A DNA stretch of 64,000 nucleotides from JBLNDJ01 sp050261515 (lineage in GTDB: Bacteria; Acidobacteriota; Terriglobia; Bryobacterales; Bryobacteraceae): NCBI GenBank assembly GCA_050261515.1, contig JBLNDJ010000024.1, positions 6,385 to 70,384 on the forward strand, written 5' to 3'. The position numbers and the translations under genes are program-made. The first letter of the stretch is position 1. Each line of letters begins with the position of its first letter. The notes beneath the pieces were generated by a model. It saw only the letters and a program-made list of their open reading frames with translations. It made no database searches and was not told where the DNA came from. This document shows positions 52,010-60,752 of this stretch, piece after piece.

Positions 52010-53102
52010 ATGCGAGCTTGCCGCGGCCTTCCACCGCCCACACCTGTTCGACTACCTCCCCGCGCACGCCGTACACCTTCTCATGAAGGTTCACGGCCGT
52101 GCAGATGTGGTTCGGGATCATCCTCACGCGCTCTCCCACCTCGAAATTGCGCCCCGCCTGGCGCACGTCGATGTAGCCGTGCTCCTCGTTCATGCGCGTG
52201 AAGACCGCGCCGGGCGCCTCCACCAGATAGCCGAAGCTCACTTCGGGGATTGGCGAGAGGCGGTCCGATGAAAAGGTTTTCGAGCCGCCGTCGATGATGA
52301 TCTGGCCCGGGCGCGCGGTCGAAACGACGGTCGCCAGGATCGAAGCCGCGCAGTCTTCGTAGCCGCAGGCGCCCGAAAGCACCGTGTTCTTGTCGTTGAA
52401 GATGTAGGTGCCGGGGCGGATCTCGTTCATTCCCTCCACACGGTGCGATTCAAACAGCGCAGGGGTCGAGCCGCCGCTCACGACCTTGGGCTCGAAGCCC
52501 GCCGCGCGCACTTCGCCCAGCATACGGCCGACGAGCGCGGACAACTCGCCGATCGCTCGCTGTCCCTCGCCGTCGAGCTTCTTTATGTGGCCGGAATAAA
52601 ACGTGATGCCCTCGAAGCTCAGGCCGGGCAGGCGCGCTACGCCGCGGATCAGGTCGATCAGCTCCGGGCCCGGCGTAACGCCGACGCGTCCGAGCCCCAC
52701 GTCCGCCTCGGCCAGCACGCCGATGGTGAGTTGCGCCGCGCTCGCAGCCTGCGAAAGCTCGCGCGCGGCGGCGAGGCTGTCGAGCGCCACGGTCACGCGC
52801 GCCTGCTTCGCCACGGCCATGAGCCGTTCGAGCTTCCGAGCGCCGATCACGGGATAGGCGACGAGCAGGTCCGGCGTGCCGGAGCGCAGCATCACCTCCG
52901 CCTCGCCGGTCTTGGCCACGGTGAGGCCGGCCGCGCCGAGCTCGATCTGCCTGCGCCCGAGCGCCGGAATCTTGTGCGTCTTGGTGTGCGGCCTCAACCG
53001 CAGGCCGTGCTCGCGCGCGTAGGCGGCTGCGCGGCAGAGGTTCCGCTCCATGATGTCGAGATCGACCAGGAGCGCCGGCGTGTCGAGATCGGCGATTCGC
53101 AT
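52008..53102 (-). CDS. D-threonine aldolase/D-serine dehydratase-like PLP enzyme (alanine racemase fold)
   Basis: This 364-residue enzyme has the alanine racemase-like N-terminal barrel, with DTPALLVDLDIMERNL at residues 7-22 and the PLP lysine in RPHTKTHK near residue 41, and the C-terminal DSD1-type domain with the metal-binding PNHIC near residue 338. Such enzymes cleave D-threonine or 3-hydroxy-aspartate, or dehydrate D-serine. The reaction here is not fixed by sequence. It is the last gene of a minus-strand run; its start is three bases after the next gene upstream. Confidence 0.87.
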   Translation of the reverse strand: MRIADLDTPALLVDLDIMERNLCRAAAYAREHGLRLRPHTKTHKIPALGRRQIELGAAGLTVAKTGEAEVMLRSGTPDLLVAYPVIGARKLERLMAVAKQARVTVALDSLAAARELSQAASAAQLTIGVLAEADVGLGRVGVTPGPELIDLIRGVARLPGLSFEGITFYSGHIKKLDGEGQRAIGELSALVGRMLGEVRAAGFEPKVVSGGSTPALFESHRVEGMNEIRPGTYIFNDKNTVLSGACGYEDCAASILATVVSTARPGQIIIDGGSKTFSSDRLSPIPEVSFGYLVEAPGAVFTRMNEEHGYIDVRQAGRNFEVGERVRMIPNHICTAVNLHEKVYGVRGEVVEQVWAVEGRGKLA

Positions 53103-53105
53103 GGG

Positions 53106-53768
53106 TTATTTGAATGTGAGCTGAAGCTTCCCGGCGGGGGTGGCGTATTGCAGCACCAGGTCCTTCGGCTTGTGCTTGCCTTCGAGCGAGAAATAGAGCA
53201 GGCCCGAGACGGGCTCGCCTGTCTTCTTCTCCGGCAGGATCTTCTCCTTGAGTACGGCGAGCACCGGATCGTCCTTCTGCGGGCCGCCGCCGGTGGAAAC
53301 GCGCGCCTGCGCGCTGCTGGTGTCGGCGGTGGTGCTGCCGAAGCCGCCGTCCTGGCCGGGCAGGCGGGACGGAGGCCCGCCCATACCGGGGCCGGGTCCC
53401 CAGACCGGGCCGCCCTGTTCGCGGCCGAAGCCCCCTCCGCCTCCAGCCGAGCCGAGGACGAGCGCGCCGCGTCCGGCGATCTGCGTCGGCGCGAAGGGCT
53501 GCGACTTCTGCCCGTCTTTGTAGCTGCGAAGGAGGAAGTCGTCGCGGAGAATGTTGAGCGGCTTGTCGCCCCGCGGGGAGAGATCCACTTTGACGACGAT
53601 GAAGTAGCCGCCGAGGTCCGAGCCGAGTTGCCCGCGCACCTCGTCCCTGGTGGTGTAGAGGGTCGCGGTGAGCGCGACCGCGCCATTGGCGGCCTGTGCG
53701 GTGGCGGGACCCTTATCAGCCGCGCACGCGAGCACGGCGGCCAGCAACAGAAGCGGAATACTACGCAT
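53106..53768 (-). CDS. Secreted protein with Gly/Pro-rich insert, unknown function
   Basis: The 220-residue protein has a signal peptide (1-16, LLLAAVLACAAD, possibly a lipoprotein-like cysteine at 15). Residues 25-100 and 165-220 look like beta-strand blocks (GGYFIVVKVDLSPRGDKPLNI; SGLLYFSLEGKHKPKDLVLQY), split by a Gly/Pro/Ser-rich stretch (about 105-165) with short GGGGGFG-type tracts. It may be a secreted chaperone or binding protein; no family recognised. A consensus TATAAT lies 15 bases upstream of the ATG. Confidence 0.75.
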   Translation of the reverse strand: MRSIPLLLLAAVLACAADKGPATAQAANGAVALTATLYTTRDEVRGQLGSDLGGYFIVVKVDLSPRGDKPLNILRDDFLLRSYKDGQKSQPFAPTQIAGRGALVLGSAGGGGGFGREQGGPVWGPGPGMGGPPSRLPGQDGGFGSTTADTSSAQARVSTGGGPQKDDPVLAVLKEKILPEKKTGEPVSGLLYFSLEGKHKPKDLVLQYATPAGKLQLTFK

Positions 53769-53783
53769 AGTGCGCCCCGCTCA

Positions 53784-53789
53784 ATTATA
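53784..53789 (-). promoter_or_regulatory. Consensus -10 box (TATAAT) of the secreted Gly-rich protein gene
   Basis: A perfect TATAAT on the minus strand ends 15 bases before the ATG at 53768, giving a leader of about eight bases. No -35 was recognised. Confidence 0.5.
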
Positions 53790-53794
53790 TCGGT

Positions 53795-54040
53795 TCAGAT
53801 GCCGAAGCCGCCGCGCAGCCGCAGCATGCCGATGACGAGCGCGATGGCGTTGCTCAAGAGCGCCACGATCGCCTCGCCGTTGCCGCGTCGCCGGAGCGCG
53901 ACGAGCGCCGCCAGGCTTGCCAGGATGCCGAAGGCGGCGAAGGGAACGGTGAACCAGTTGAGGCCGCGGAACACCGGCGTCAGACCGATCACCATGGCGA
54001 TGAACGCCAGCGCCCCCCAAACCAGCGTTGCCAGTTGCAT
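53795..54040 (-). CDS. Small integral membrane protein, unknown function
   Basis: This 81-residue protein has three hydrophobic segments (about 4-20, 29-48 and 58-75), separated by short basic loops (RRRGNGE). It resembles small DUF4190-like or inner membrane proteins without a known role. The coding frame ends 26 bases before the next gene, so it is probably the first gene of the minus-strand run. A TATACT box eight bases before the ATG suggests a leaderless transcript. Confidence is moderate because it is short and lacks a family match. Confidence 0.6.
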   Translation of the reverse strand: MQLATLVWGALAFIAMVIGLTPVFRGLNWFTVPFAAFGILASLAALVALRRRGNGEAIVALLSNAIALVIGMLRLRGGFGI

Positions 54041-54048
54041 GCGCCTTT

Positions 54049-54054
54049 AGTATA
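54049..54054 (-). promoter_or_regulatory. TATACT -10-like box before the small membrane protein
   Basis: On the minus strand TATACT ends eight bases before the ATG at 54040, consistent with leaderless or nearly leaderless transcription. Confidence 0.35.
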
Positions 54055-54161
54055 GCCGCGCCGCTGAGGGTGCACGATCCCCGCATCAGACCATGTGCCA
54101 CTCCCGTTTCGACGGTCTAAGAGAGTTGGAAAACTTTTAGTACCCTTTCCCCTTCACGCAC

Positions 54162-56549
54162 ATGCGCAGACCTCCATTCGTCCTGCGCGGTTTAGTCCTG
54201 TTTGGGTTAACCACGGCACCGGCAGTCCTGGCCGGTTCAATCAACGCAACCGCCGCTTTGAGCAGGCAGGGATCCCGCGATGAATTATCCGCGTTGGCCG
54301 CCGCCAACAAAACGCTCGCCGTTGCGATCGTCGCGCCCGCGGCAAATGCCAGCGTGACGGGAACGGTGGTGATTCAGGCGACAGCCTCGGGCTCTCCACC
54401 GGTCGCGGGAGTGCAGTTCCAGTTGGACGGCGCACCGCTCGGCGCGGAAATCACCAAGCTGCCGTACTCCTATTCATGGAACACCGGCGCCACTGCGGGA
54501 GGGACGCACACACTGACGGCGGTGGCGCGGGACAAGACGGGCAACAGGGTGGTCAGCGCGCCGGTTACGGTGAACGTGGCCGCGGCGGACAGGACGGCGC
54601 CCACCGTCTCGATTATTTCACCCGCCAACGGGGCGACCGTGTCGGGCACGGTGACGATCATTGCATCGGCTTCCGATAATGTGGGCGTCAAGAGCGTGCA
54701 GTTCAAGGTGGACGGCAGCGCGATCGGAACCGCGACCGGCGCGCCTTACAGCGCGGTGTGGAACGCCAGCGCCGCGGCGCCCGGCTCGCATACGCTGGCC
54801 GCGGTGGCGAGCGATGCCGCCGGGAATTCCGCGAGCGCCTCGGTAAGCGTCGTAATTCCGGCGCAGGCCCCCGGCGCGCCGGTGCTTGTCTCCCCGGCGA
54901 ACGGCGCGACCGGCGTGGCAGCGCCTGTGAACCTGACCTGGAACGGCGTTTCCGGCGCGACGTCGTACGCGGTCTATTTCGGCCAGTCCTCGCCGCCGCC
55001 GCTGGCCGCGACAACGACGGCGACGAGCTACACGGCCGCTTCCCTGGCGGCGGGCGCGAAGTACTACTGGTCGGTCGCCGCGAAGAACGATGGGGGCACG
55101 ACGGCTTCGGCCATTTACAGCTTCACGGCCGGCGGCAGCGGCGGCAGCGGCGGCTCGGTGCTCTCCTATAACTCGCCCTACTGCGGGCCGTCCGGCGGCT
55201 CCACCCCATGGGCCTGCGGCGCATGGCCCAGCACCACGCCTCCGACGCTCGGCCCGGCGGGCAGCAAGACGACCGACCCCGATACGGGGAACCGCGTCCT
55301 GCGCGTCACCCAGTCCGGATCCTTCGGCGAGAACGCCTCGACCGCGTTCAAGGTGTTCGACGCCGGCTGGAAGCGCGCCTGGAACGCCGACAGCACGAAG
55401 TTCTTCGCCTTTTCCTGGAGCACCAGCGCCAGCCTGATCAAGCACTACATCAACTGGGTCGGATTCGACCCGGCCACGATGTCGCTGACCGGCGCGAGCG
55501 CCGCGGTCCCATACCAGTTCGCCGACGTTCAATGGGACGAGAGCGATCCCGACCTCGTCGTCGGAGTGGTAAATGGTGTCGCCAAGACCTACAACGTCGT
55601 TACCGGCGTCTGGACCACGGTGTTCGACCCGAACTCGGTCCAGTGGGGCGGCACGCCGTGGATCACCGAGTGGAACGGCGGCCGCGTCTGCTTCGCCGCG
55701 GGACCGCAGGACACCGGCTACCGCCTGGCCTGCTACGACCGCCGGAGCGGCGCGACGCAGGTGATCGACCTGCACGCCCAAACCATCAACGGCCGAAACT
55801 TCCCCGTCTACTTTCAGGGCAACCCCGTGATTCTGCCGGCGGGCGTGGGCGTCCACACCATCACGCTCGCCCCGGACGGCAAGTGGCTCGCCATCGACAC
55901 GCACGGCAACAGCCTGTGCAGCGTTCCCGGCCTGACCAACTACGCGTCCACGTCCCTGTTCGTGAATCTCGAAACCCAAGTTGGCTACGAGTGGAACGTG
56001 GGTTGCGGCTCCACGCATTGGGCGTACGGCTTCGACAGCGTCATGGCCCAAAGCGCGAGCACCCGCTGGACCCGGACCGGGGCCGACGGCGCATGCAGCT
56101 CCGACGGGCGCGGCGTTCTTCGCCGCAACACGGACGCCGAGGCCGATTCGAGCATCGTCCAAACGGTGCCTTGCAAGTCCTTCAGCCCGGCGACGTGGAG
56201 CATCGGCGTGCACCTGTCGTGGCTGAACAACCTCAACGACGAGAACGCGAACAACTACCCGGTGCTGCTGGCGACCACGAACTCCGGCGTCGCGAATTCG
56301 TTCCTGTGGAGCGACATCGCGGCTATTGAGATCGGGGCGCAGGCATACCAGGGCCGCCTCTGGCGTTTCGCCCAGACGTGGAACGACCAGATCTCCACGC
56401 AATGCAGCTTCCTGGGCTACTCGAGCCCGTCGATCTCGCGCGACGGAAAGTGGGCGCTGTTCCCATCCAACTGGCGCGGGCAGACCGGGTCGAACGGCAT
56501 CTGCGCGAACGGGAAGCGCACGGACCTGTTCCTGTTCGAGTTGAAGTAG
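54162..56549 (+). CDS. Large secreted protein with Ig-like and FN3-like repeats and a propeller-like C-terminal region
   Basis: The 795-residue protein has a signal peptide (1-25) and two bacterial Ig-like domains (about 54-145 and 146-240), each with ISPANGATVSGTV-type starts and VQFKVDGSAIGT cores. An FN3-like domain follows (about 242-325), then a GGSGGSGGS linker and a C-terminal region of about 460 residues with WD-like strands (LAPDGKWLAIDTHG, ISRDGKWALFPSNW). It looks like a surface or secreted binding protein; the C-terminal region could be a polysaccharide or lipid-binding propeller. No catalytic motif is seen. The 121 bases upstream hold no clear promoter. Confidence 0.8.
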   Translation: MRRPPFVLRGLVLFGLTTAPAVLAGSINATAALSRQGSRDELSALAAANKTLAVAIVAPAANASVTGTVVIQATASGSPPVAGVQFQLDGAPLGAEITKLPYSYSWNTGATAGGTHTLTAVARDKTGNRVVSAPVTVNVAAADRTAPTVSIISPANGATVSGTVTIIASASDNVGVKSVQFKVDGSAIGTATGAPYSAVWNASAAAPGSHTLAAVASDAAGNSASASVSVVIPAQAPGAPVLVSPANGATGVAAPVNLTWNGVSGATSYAVYFGQSSPPPLAATTTATSYTAASLAAGAKYYWSVAAKNDGGTTASAIYSFTAGGSGGSGGSVLSYNSPYCGPSGGSTPWACGAWPSTTPPTLGPAGSKTTDPDTGNRVLRVTQSGSFGENASTAFKVFDAGWKRAWNADSTKFFAFSWSTSASLIKHYINWVGFDPATMSLTGASAAVPYQFADVQWDESDPDLVVGVVNGVAKTYNVVTGVWTTVFDPNSVQWGGTPWITEWNGGRVCFAAGPQDTGYRLACYDRRSGATQVIDLHAQTINGRNFPVYFQGNPVILPAGVGVHTITLAPDGKWLAIDTHGNSLCSVPGLTNYASTSLFVNLETQVGYEWNVGCGSTHWAYGFDSVMAQSASTRWTRTGADGACSSDGRGVLRRNTDAEADSSIVQTVPCKSFSPATWSIGVHLSWLNNLNDENANNYPVLLATTNSGVANSFLWSDIAAIEIGAQAYQGRLWRFAQTWNDQISTQCSFLGYSSPSISRDGKWALFPSNWRGQTGSNGICANGKRTDLFLFELK

Positions 56550-56613
56550 ACTCCGGGGCGGCCGGCCGCCCCCTCCTCGCCACCTGCTATCCTGCAAGTA
56601 ACCAGGGGGGGAC

Positions 56614-58143
56614 GTGCTCGCAGTGCGGCTCGCGGAACTCGAGCGATGCCGGGAGAATTACTGGCTCCGTTACCCGAAAACCTCGCCGATCCGGTTGAGG
56701 TGGCGCGCGCTTGCCGTGCGCCATTCCTTTCACGTGCTGCCGGGCGAATCGATCCTGGAGATCGGGGCGGGTTCGGGGCTGTGGACCGGACACGTCACGC
56801 GGGTGCTGCGGGGCGAGAACCCGATCACCATGGCCGTGTTCAACGACGCGCTCGCGTCGCGGGCCGCGGCGAAGCAGATCCCCAACACGCGCGTGGTGCG
56901 TGTCGACGATCTCGAGGCCGACCTGCCGGCCGGGAGCTTCGATTACGTCATCGGCACCGCCATCCTGTGCCACGACCGCTACGCTGAGAACCTGCGCGCC
57001 ATCCATCGCCTGCTGAAGCCCGGCGGCCAGATTTTCTTCTTCGAGGCGAATTTCTGGAACCCGCAGGTGTTCGTGAAGAGTATCCTGCCGCCGGTCCGGC
57101 GGTGGGCGGGCGACGCGTCCTGCCAGTCCGGCATGCGGCGCTTCAAGCTGATGCACGCGGCCTCGCAGCAGGGCTTCACGGAAATTCAGGTCATCCCGTA
57201 CGACATCGTCCATCCGCTTACGCCTGCGCCGGTGATCGAGACGCTCCAGTCGGTCGCGTTCCTGCTCGAGCATGCGCCGGCGGTGCAGTCGGTCTGCGGC
57301 AGCCTGTACATCTGGGCGAAGAAGCCGGGTGACGAACAGGCGCGGCGGCCCGCGGTGAACTTCGCGACCAACCCCGAGCTGTTCGATTCCACGTCGGTGG
57401 TCGTGCCCTGCCGCAACGAGGAGATGAACGTGGCGCGCCTGGCGCGCGCGCTGCTCGCGATGTACGGCGGCTACATTCGCGAAATCCTGATCGTGGACGA
57501 CAACAGCACGGACGGCACCGCCCGGGTCACGCGCGAACTGGCGCGCACGGAGCCGCGTGTGAAGCTGCTCGAGCGCCGCCCGCCGGGCGGCGTGGGCCGC
57601 GCGCTCGCCGAGGGATACGCCGCCGCCACGGGCCGCTACATCCTGACGATGGACAGCGACTTCGCGCTCATCGTCCCGGAGCTGCGCGACATGTTCCAGG
57701 CGATCGGGGAAGGCGCCGACGGCGCCATCGGCAGCCGGTTCTCGCACGAATCCGTGCTCATCAATTACCCGTTCACGAAGATTCTGTGCAACCGCGCGTT
57801 CCACCTGATCATGAACCTCCTGCTGGGCACGGGCATGCGCGACGTGTCGAACAACCTGAAACTGTACCGCGCCGAAATTCTGAAGAACCTGCGGATTGAG
57901 GAGGACCATTTCGCGGCGAATGTCGAGACGGGGTTGAAGCCGGTGCTCGCAGGGTGGGACATTCGCGAAGTTCCGATTTCGTGGATCAACCGCACGGTGG
58001 ACATGGGCAAGTCGTCGTTCGAGATCGCGGGCGTGGCGCCGGATTACGCGGCGGCGCTTGCCCGCATCGTCCGCCAGGCATGGAAGGCGAAACGCGCGAA
58101 CGCGCTCGCGGCCGGCGGCGCCGAGGCGCGCCCGCATGCGTGA
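56614..58143 (+). CDS. Fusion of a SAM-dependent methyltransferase and a GT2 glycosyltransferase
   Basis: The 509-residue protein combines two enzymes. Residues 30-225 form a class I methyltransferase, with motif I EIGAGSGLWTGH at 49-60 and LKPGGQIFFFEAN. Residues 258-490 form a GT2 domain of the DPM1/polyprenyl-phosphate sugar synthase type: VVVPCRNEEMNVARL, VDDNSTDGTARV, MDSDFALIVPEL (DxD) and a segment near residue 400 (FHLIMNLLLGTGMRDVSNNLKLYR). It could methylate and glycosylate the same lipid-linked precursor. It starts with GTG and overlaps the next gene by eight bases. Confidence 0.85.
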   Translation: MLAVRLAELERCRENYWLRYPKTSPIRLRWRALAVRHSFHVLPGESILEIGAGSGLWTGHVTRVLRGENPITMAVFNDALASRAAAKQIPNTRVVRVDDLEADLPAGSFDYVIGTAILCHDRYAENLRAIHRLLKPGGQIFFFEANFWNPQVFVKSILPPVRRWAGDASCQSGMRRFKLMHAASQQGFTEIQVIPYDIVHPLTPAPVIETLQSVAFLLEHAPAVQSVCGSLYIWAKKPGDEQARRPAVNFATNPELFDSTSVVVPCRNEEMNVARLARALLAMYGGYIREILIVDDNSTDGTARVTRELARTEPRVKLLERRPPGGVGRALAEGYAAATGRYILTMDSDFALIVPELRDMFQAIGEGADGAIGSRFSHESVLINYPFTKILCNRAFHLIMNLLLGTGMRDVSNNLKLYRAEILKNLRIEEDHFAANVETGLKPVLAGWDIREVPISWINRTVDMGKSSFEIAGVAPDYAAALARIVRQAWKAKRANALAAGGAEARPHA

Positions 58144-59572
58144 GGCGGCGGCCGCGCTCTGGTTCACCATCATCTATCTGCCCGCGACGCTGCTCATTGC
58201 CTGGCGCAGGCCGCTGTGGAACGACGAGATGTTCACCTGGTACATTGCCGGGCGGCCGCGCATCGGCGACATCTGGACCGCGCTGCTGACGGGCGCCGAG
58301 CAGATTCCGCCGGCGTTCTACTGGATCACGCGGCCGTTCGTGGGCCACGCCGAGTGGGCGATGCGGCTGCCCGAGATTCTCGGATTCTGGCTGATGGGCG
58401 TGTGCGTGATCGCGATCGTGGCGCGCCGCGCGCCCGCCGCCTATGGCCTTGTTGCGGCGCTGGCGGCGCTGTTCACGGGCGCGTACCCGTATGCCTACGA
58501 GGGGCGGCCCTACGGGATCGTGCTGGGGCTCGCGGCGCTGGCGCTGCTGGCCTGGCAGCGCGGATGGACGGCCGCGCTCGCCCTCGCGCTCGCCGCCGCC
58601 GTCTCCGTGCACTACTACGCGGTGCTGCTGTTTGCGCCGCTTGCCGCGGGGGAAGCGGTTCGCACATGGCGCGCGGGCCGTCTCCAATGGCGCGTGTGGG
58701 CCGCACTCGCGGCCGGCGCCGCGCCGCTCGTTGCCTGGCTGCCGCTGATCCGCGGCGCGCGGTCGTATTCGGGAACATTCTGGGCCCGGCCCGGCTACGG
58801 CTCACTCGCGGAATTCCTGCCGTTCCTATTCGACTTCCGGGCGCTGCCGCTCGCCGTTGTTCTGATCGCGGCGGGCGCATGGCTGCTGGCGCGCCCGAAA
58901 TCCGTGGCGCCGGGCGAAGCGACGCCGCTCGAGGAAACCGCCGCCGCGGTCGGATTCATGGCGCTCCCCGTGCTCGCGGTCGCGATCGGAAAGGCGGCCA
59001 CAGGCGCCTATGCGCACCGCTACGCGCTCGCCGCCGCGGCCGGGTTCTGCGTGTTCGCGGCCTGGGCACTGGCGGCGATCTTCGGCGGCCGCACGCGCCC
59101 CGCCCTCGCGATCGCCGCGCCGCTGTCCGTCCTGTTCTTCGCGCGCGCCGCGTGGGATTACCGGGAGGCCTCGCGCCAGGCCGCCCGTCACGCGCACATG
59201 ATCGAGTATCTGGAGAGCCGCGCGGAGGCCGCGCTCCCGATCGTGATCGCCGATCCGCACGTGTTCTTCGAGCTCTCGCACTACGCGCCGCGCCCGCTCG
59301 CCCGGCGCCTGCGCTACTACGCCGACGCGAAGCTCGCGCGCCGGTACGTGGGAACGGACACCGTCGATCGCGGGCTGCTTGCCATGCGCCAGTGGGCGCC
59401 GCTCGACGTGGAGCCGTTCCCCCCGCGCGAGCGCGAGTTCCTCATCTACGGGCACCCGTCAGTCTACGCATGGCTGGTGCCGGAGCTCGCCCGCCGCGGT
59501 TTCCCAATGGAGATCACCGGTTCGATCGAAGAGCGCCTCCTGGTGCGGGCCGGTGCTCCAGGTGCTCGTTGA
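58136..59572 (+). CDS. GT39/PMT-like integral membrane glycosyltransferase
   Basis: The 478-residue protein has around 10-12 membrane segments and the N-terminal acidic pair RPLWNDEMF (Asp30, Glu31) in the first outer loop, as in GT-C enzymes that use polyprenyl-phosphate sugars. Its C-terminal 90 residues are soluble. It is weakly similar in plan to the protein at 80-1516 but clearly diverged. The ATG at 58136 overlaps the upstream fusion gene, so its donor may be the lipid-linked sugar made by that enzyme. It overlaps the convergent GT2 gene by 59 bases. Confidence 0.78.
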   Translation: MREAAAALWFTIIYLPATLLIAWRRPLWNDEMFTWYIAGRPRIGDIWTALLTGAEQIPPAFYWITRPFVGHAEWAMRLPEILGFWLMGVCVIAIVARRAPAAYGLVAALAALFTGAYPYAYEGRPYGIVLGLAALALLAWQRGWTAALALALAAAVSVHYYAVLLFAPLAAGEAVRTWRAGRLQWRVWAALAAGAAPLVAWLPLIRGARSYSGTFWARPGYGSLAEFLPFLFDFRALPLAVVLIAAGAWLLARPKSVAPGEATPLEETAAAVGFMALPVLAVAIGKAATGAYAHRYALAAAAGFCVFAAWALAAIFGGRTRPALAIAAPLSVLFFARAAWDYREASRQAARHAHMIEYLESRAEAALPIVIADPHVFFELSHYAPRPLARRLRYYADAKLARRYVGTDTVDRGLLAMRQWAPLDVEPFPPREREFLIYGHPSVYAWLVPELARRGFPMEITGSIEERLLVRAGAPGAR

Positions 59573-60713
59573 GCAGCTCCAGGACATAGTGCACGGCCTT
59601 GGTCGCAATCAGGATCAGCGCAGTCGAGAAGCAGAACGACATCGCGATGAAGCGCGACCAGTGCTCGTAAGTTGCGCCCGTCCGCACCAGCTCAATCAGG
59701 CTCGGCATAACCAGCAACAGCCCGGCCGTCATGAGCGCCGCGGGAACCGCCCAGAACGCGCCGCTTGCGAAAAACGCCGTCACCGGATCGCGCAGGCTGC
59801 CGCGCCCGAGTGCGATGCGCACGATGCGCTCGGAGATGTAGGCCGCCGAGAGCATCAGCACCGCGTTCGTTCCCGCCAGATGGCTCACAATGAACCGGTA
59901 GATCATCCACTCCTGGACGGAACGGTGCGCCAGGTAATACTCGGCCGGCATGGTCATCAGCGCCACCGCGAGCGCGAGCGACAACAAGGCCAGCAGGGTG
60001 AGCGGGCGCCAGGGGCGGTAGAGGAACACCATGTCGAGAATCGCCTTCAGGAACCGCAGGCCGTCCTTGCCGACTTTGAGCTTGGACTGTCCCTCGCGCT
60101 CGCGGTACGGCATTTCGATTTCGACCAGCTTCACGCCGCCGCTCATCAGCGCGCGCGCCGTCATGGCGGGGGTGAACTGCAAGCCATCGGGCAGCGGCAG
60201 CAGCCCGGCGAGCACATCGCGCCGCACCACGCGCATGCCGCTCGCCGTGTCGCGCACCGGAACGCGCGCGAACGCGCTCAGCAGCAGCGCGTAAAGCACG
60301 TTCCCCATGCGCCGCACCGGCGGCATTTTGCTGGCAGGGCTCAGGCGGCTACCGAGCGCCACGCCGGCGCGCTCCCGCTCGAGCGCCGCGCACAGGTCCT
60401 CGAAGAACATGGGATCGCAGGTGCCGTCCGCGTCGAGGAATCCGAGCAGCTCGGCGTCGCTGCGGCTCCAGGCTTCCTTGATCGCCGCCCCGTATCCGCG
60501 GTTGCGCTCGAACACGATGAGGCGGATTGGCCCCTCGTGGCGCCGCGCGAGTTCGACCGTGCGGTCCGTAGAGCCGTCGCTGACGACGGTGATCTCGACT
60601 TCGGACACGGTTCCGTGCCGGGGCAGGCGCTCCTTGGCCTCCAGACACCGCACGATGGTGCTTTCGATGGCGGCTTCTTCGTTATAGGCGGGAACCGCAA
60701 TCAGAAGTTTCAT
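59514..60713 (-). CDS. GT2 glycosyltransferase with C-terminal membrane domain (polyprenyl-phosphate sugar transferase type)
   Basis: The 399-residue protein begins with a GT2 domain (1-230): AVPAYNEEAAIEST, VVSDGSTDRT, and the DxD in FLDADGTCD (Asp94, Asp96), then FERNRGYGAAIKEA. Residues 235-385 have four or five membrane helices. This layout matches enzymes that load a sugar onto undecaprenyl or dolichyl phosphate (GtrB/DPM-like). It lies on the opposite strand to the rest of the glycan cluster and overlaps the neighbouring gene tail to tail. Confidence 0.85.
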   Translation of the reverse strand: MKLLIAVPAYNEEAAIESTIVRCLEAKERLPRHGTVSEVEITVVSDGSTDRTVELARRHEGPIRLIVFERNRGYGAAIKEAWSRSDAELLGFLDADGTCDPMFFEDLCAALERERAGVALGSRLSPASKMPPVRRMGNVLYALLLSAFARVPVRDTASGMRVVRRDVLAGLLPLPDGLQFTPAMTARALMSGGVKLVEIEMPYREREGQSKLKVGKDGLRFLKAILDMVFLYRPWRPLTLLALLSLALAVALMTMPAEYYLAHRSVQEWMIYRFIVSHLAGTNAVLMLSAAYISERIVRIALGRGSLRDPVTAFFASGAFWAVPAALMTAGLLLVMPSLIELVRTGATYEHWSRFIAMSFCFSTALILIATKAVHYVLELLNEHLEHRPAPGGALRSNR

Positions 60714-60739
60714 CCCAGCAGACTCTGAGCGGCCTATAT

Positions 60740-60745
60740 TAAAAT
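60740..60745 (+). promoter_or_regulatory. TAAAAT -10-like box before the membrane protein gene
   Basis: TAAAAT ends seven bases before the TTG start at 60753. A leaderless transcript would begin at the start codon. No Shine-Dalgarno is visible. Confidence 0.4.
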
Positions 60746-60752
60746 CCTAGCA

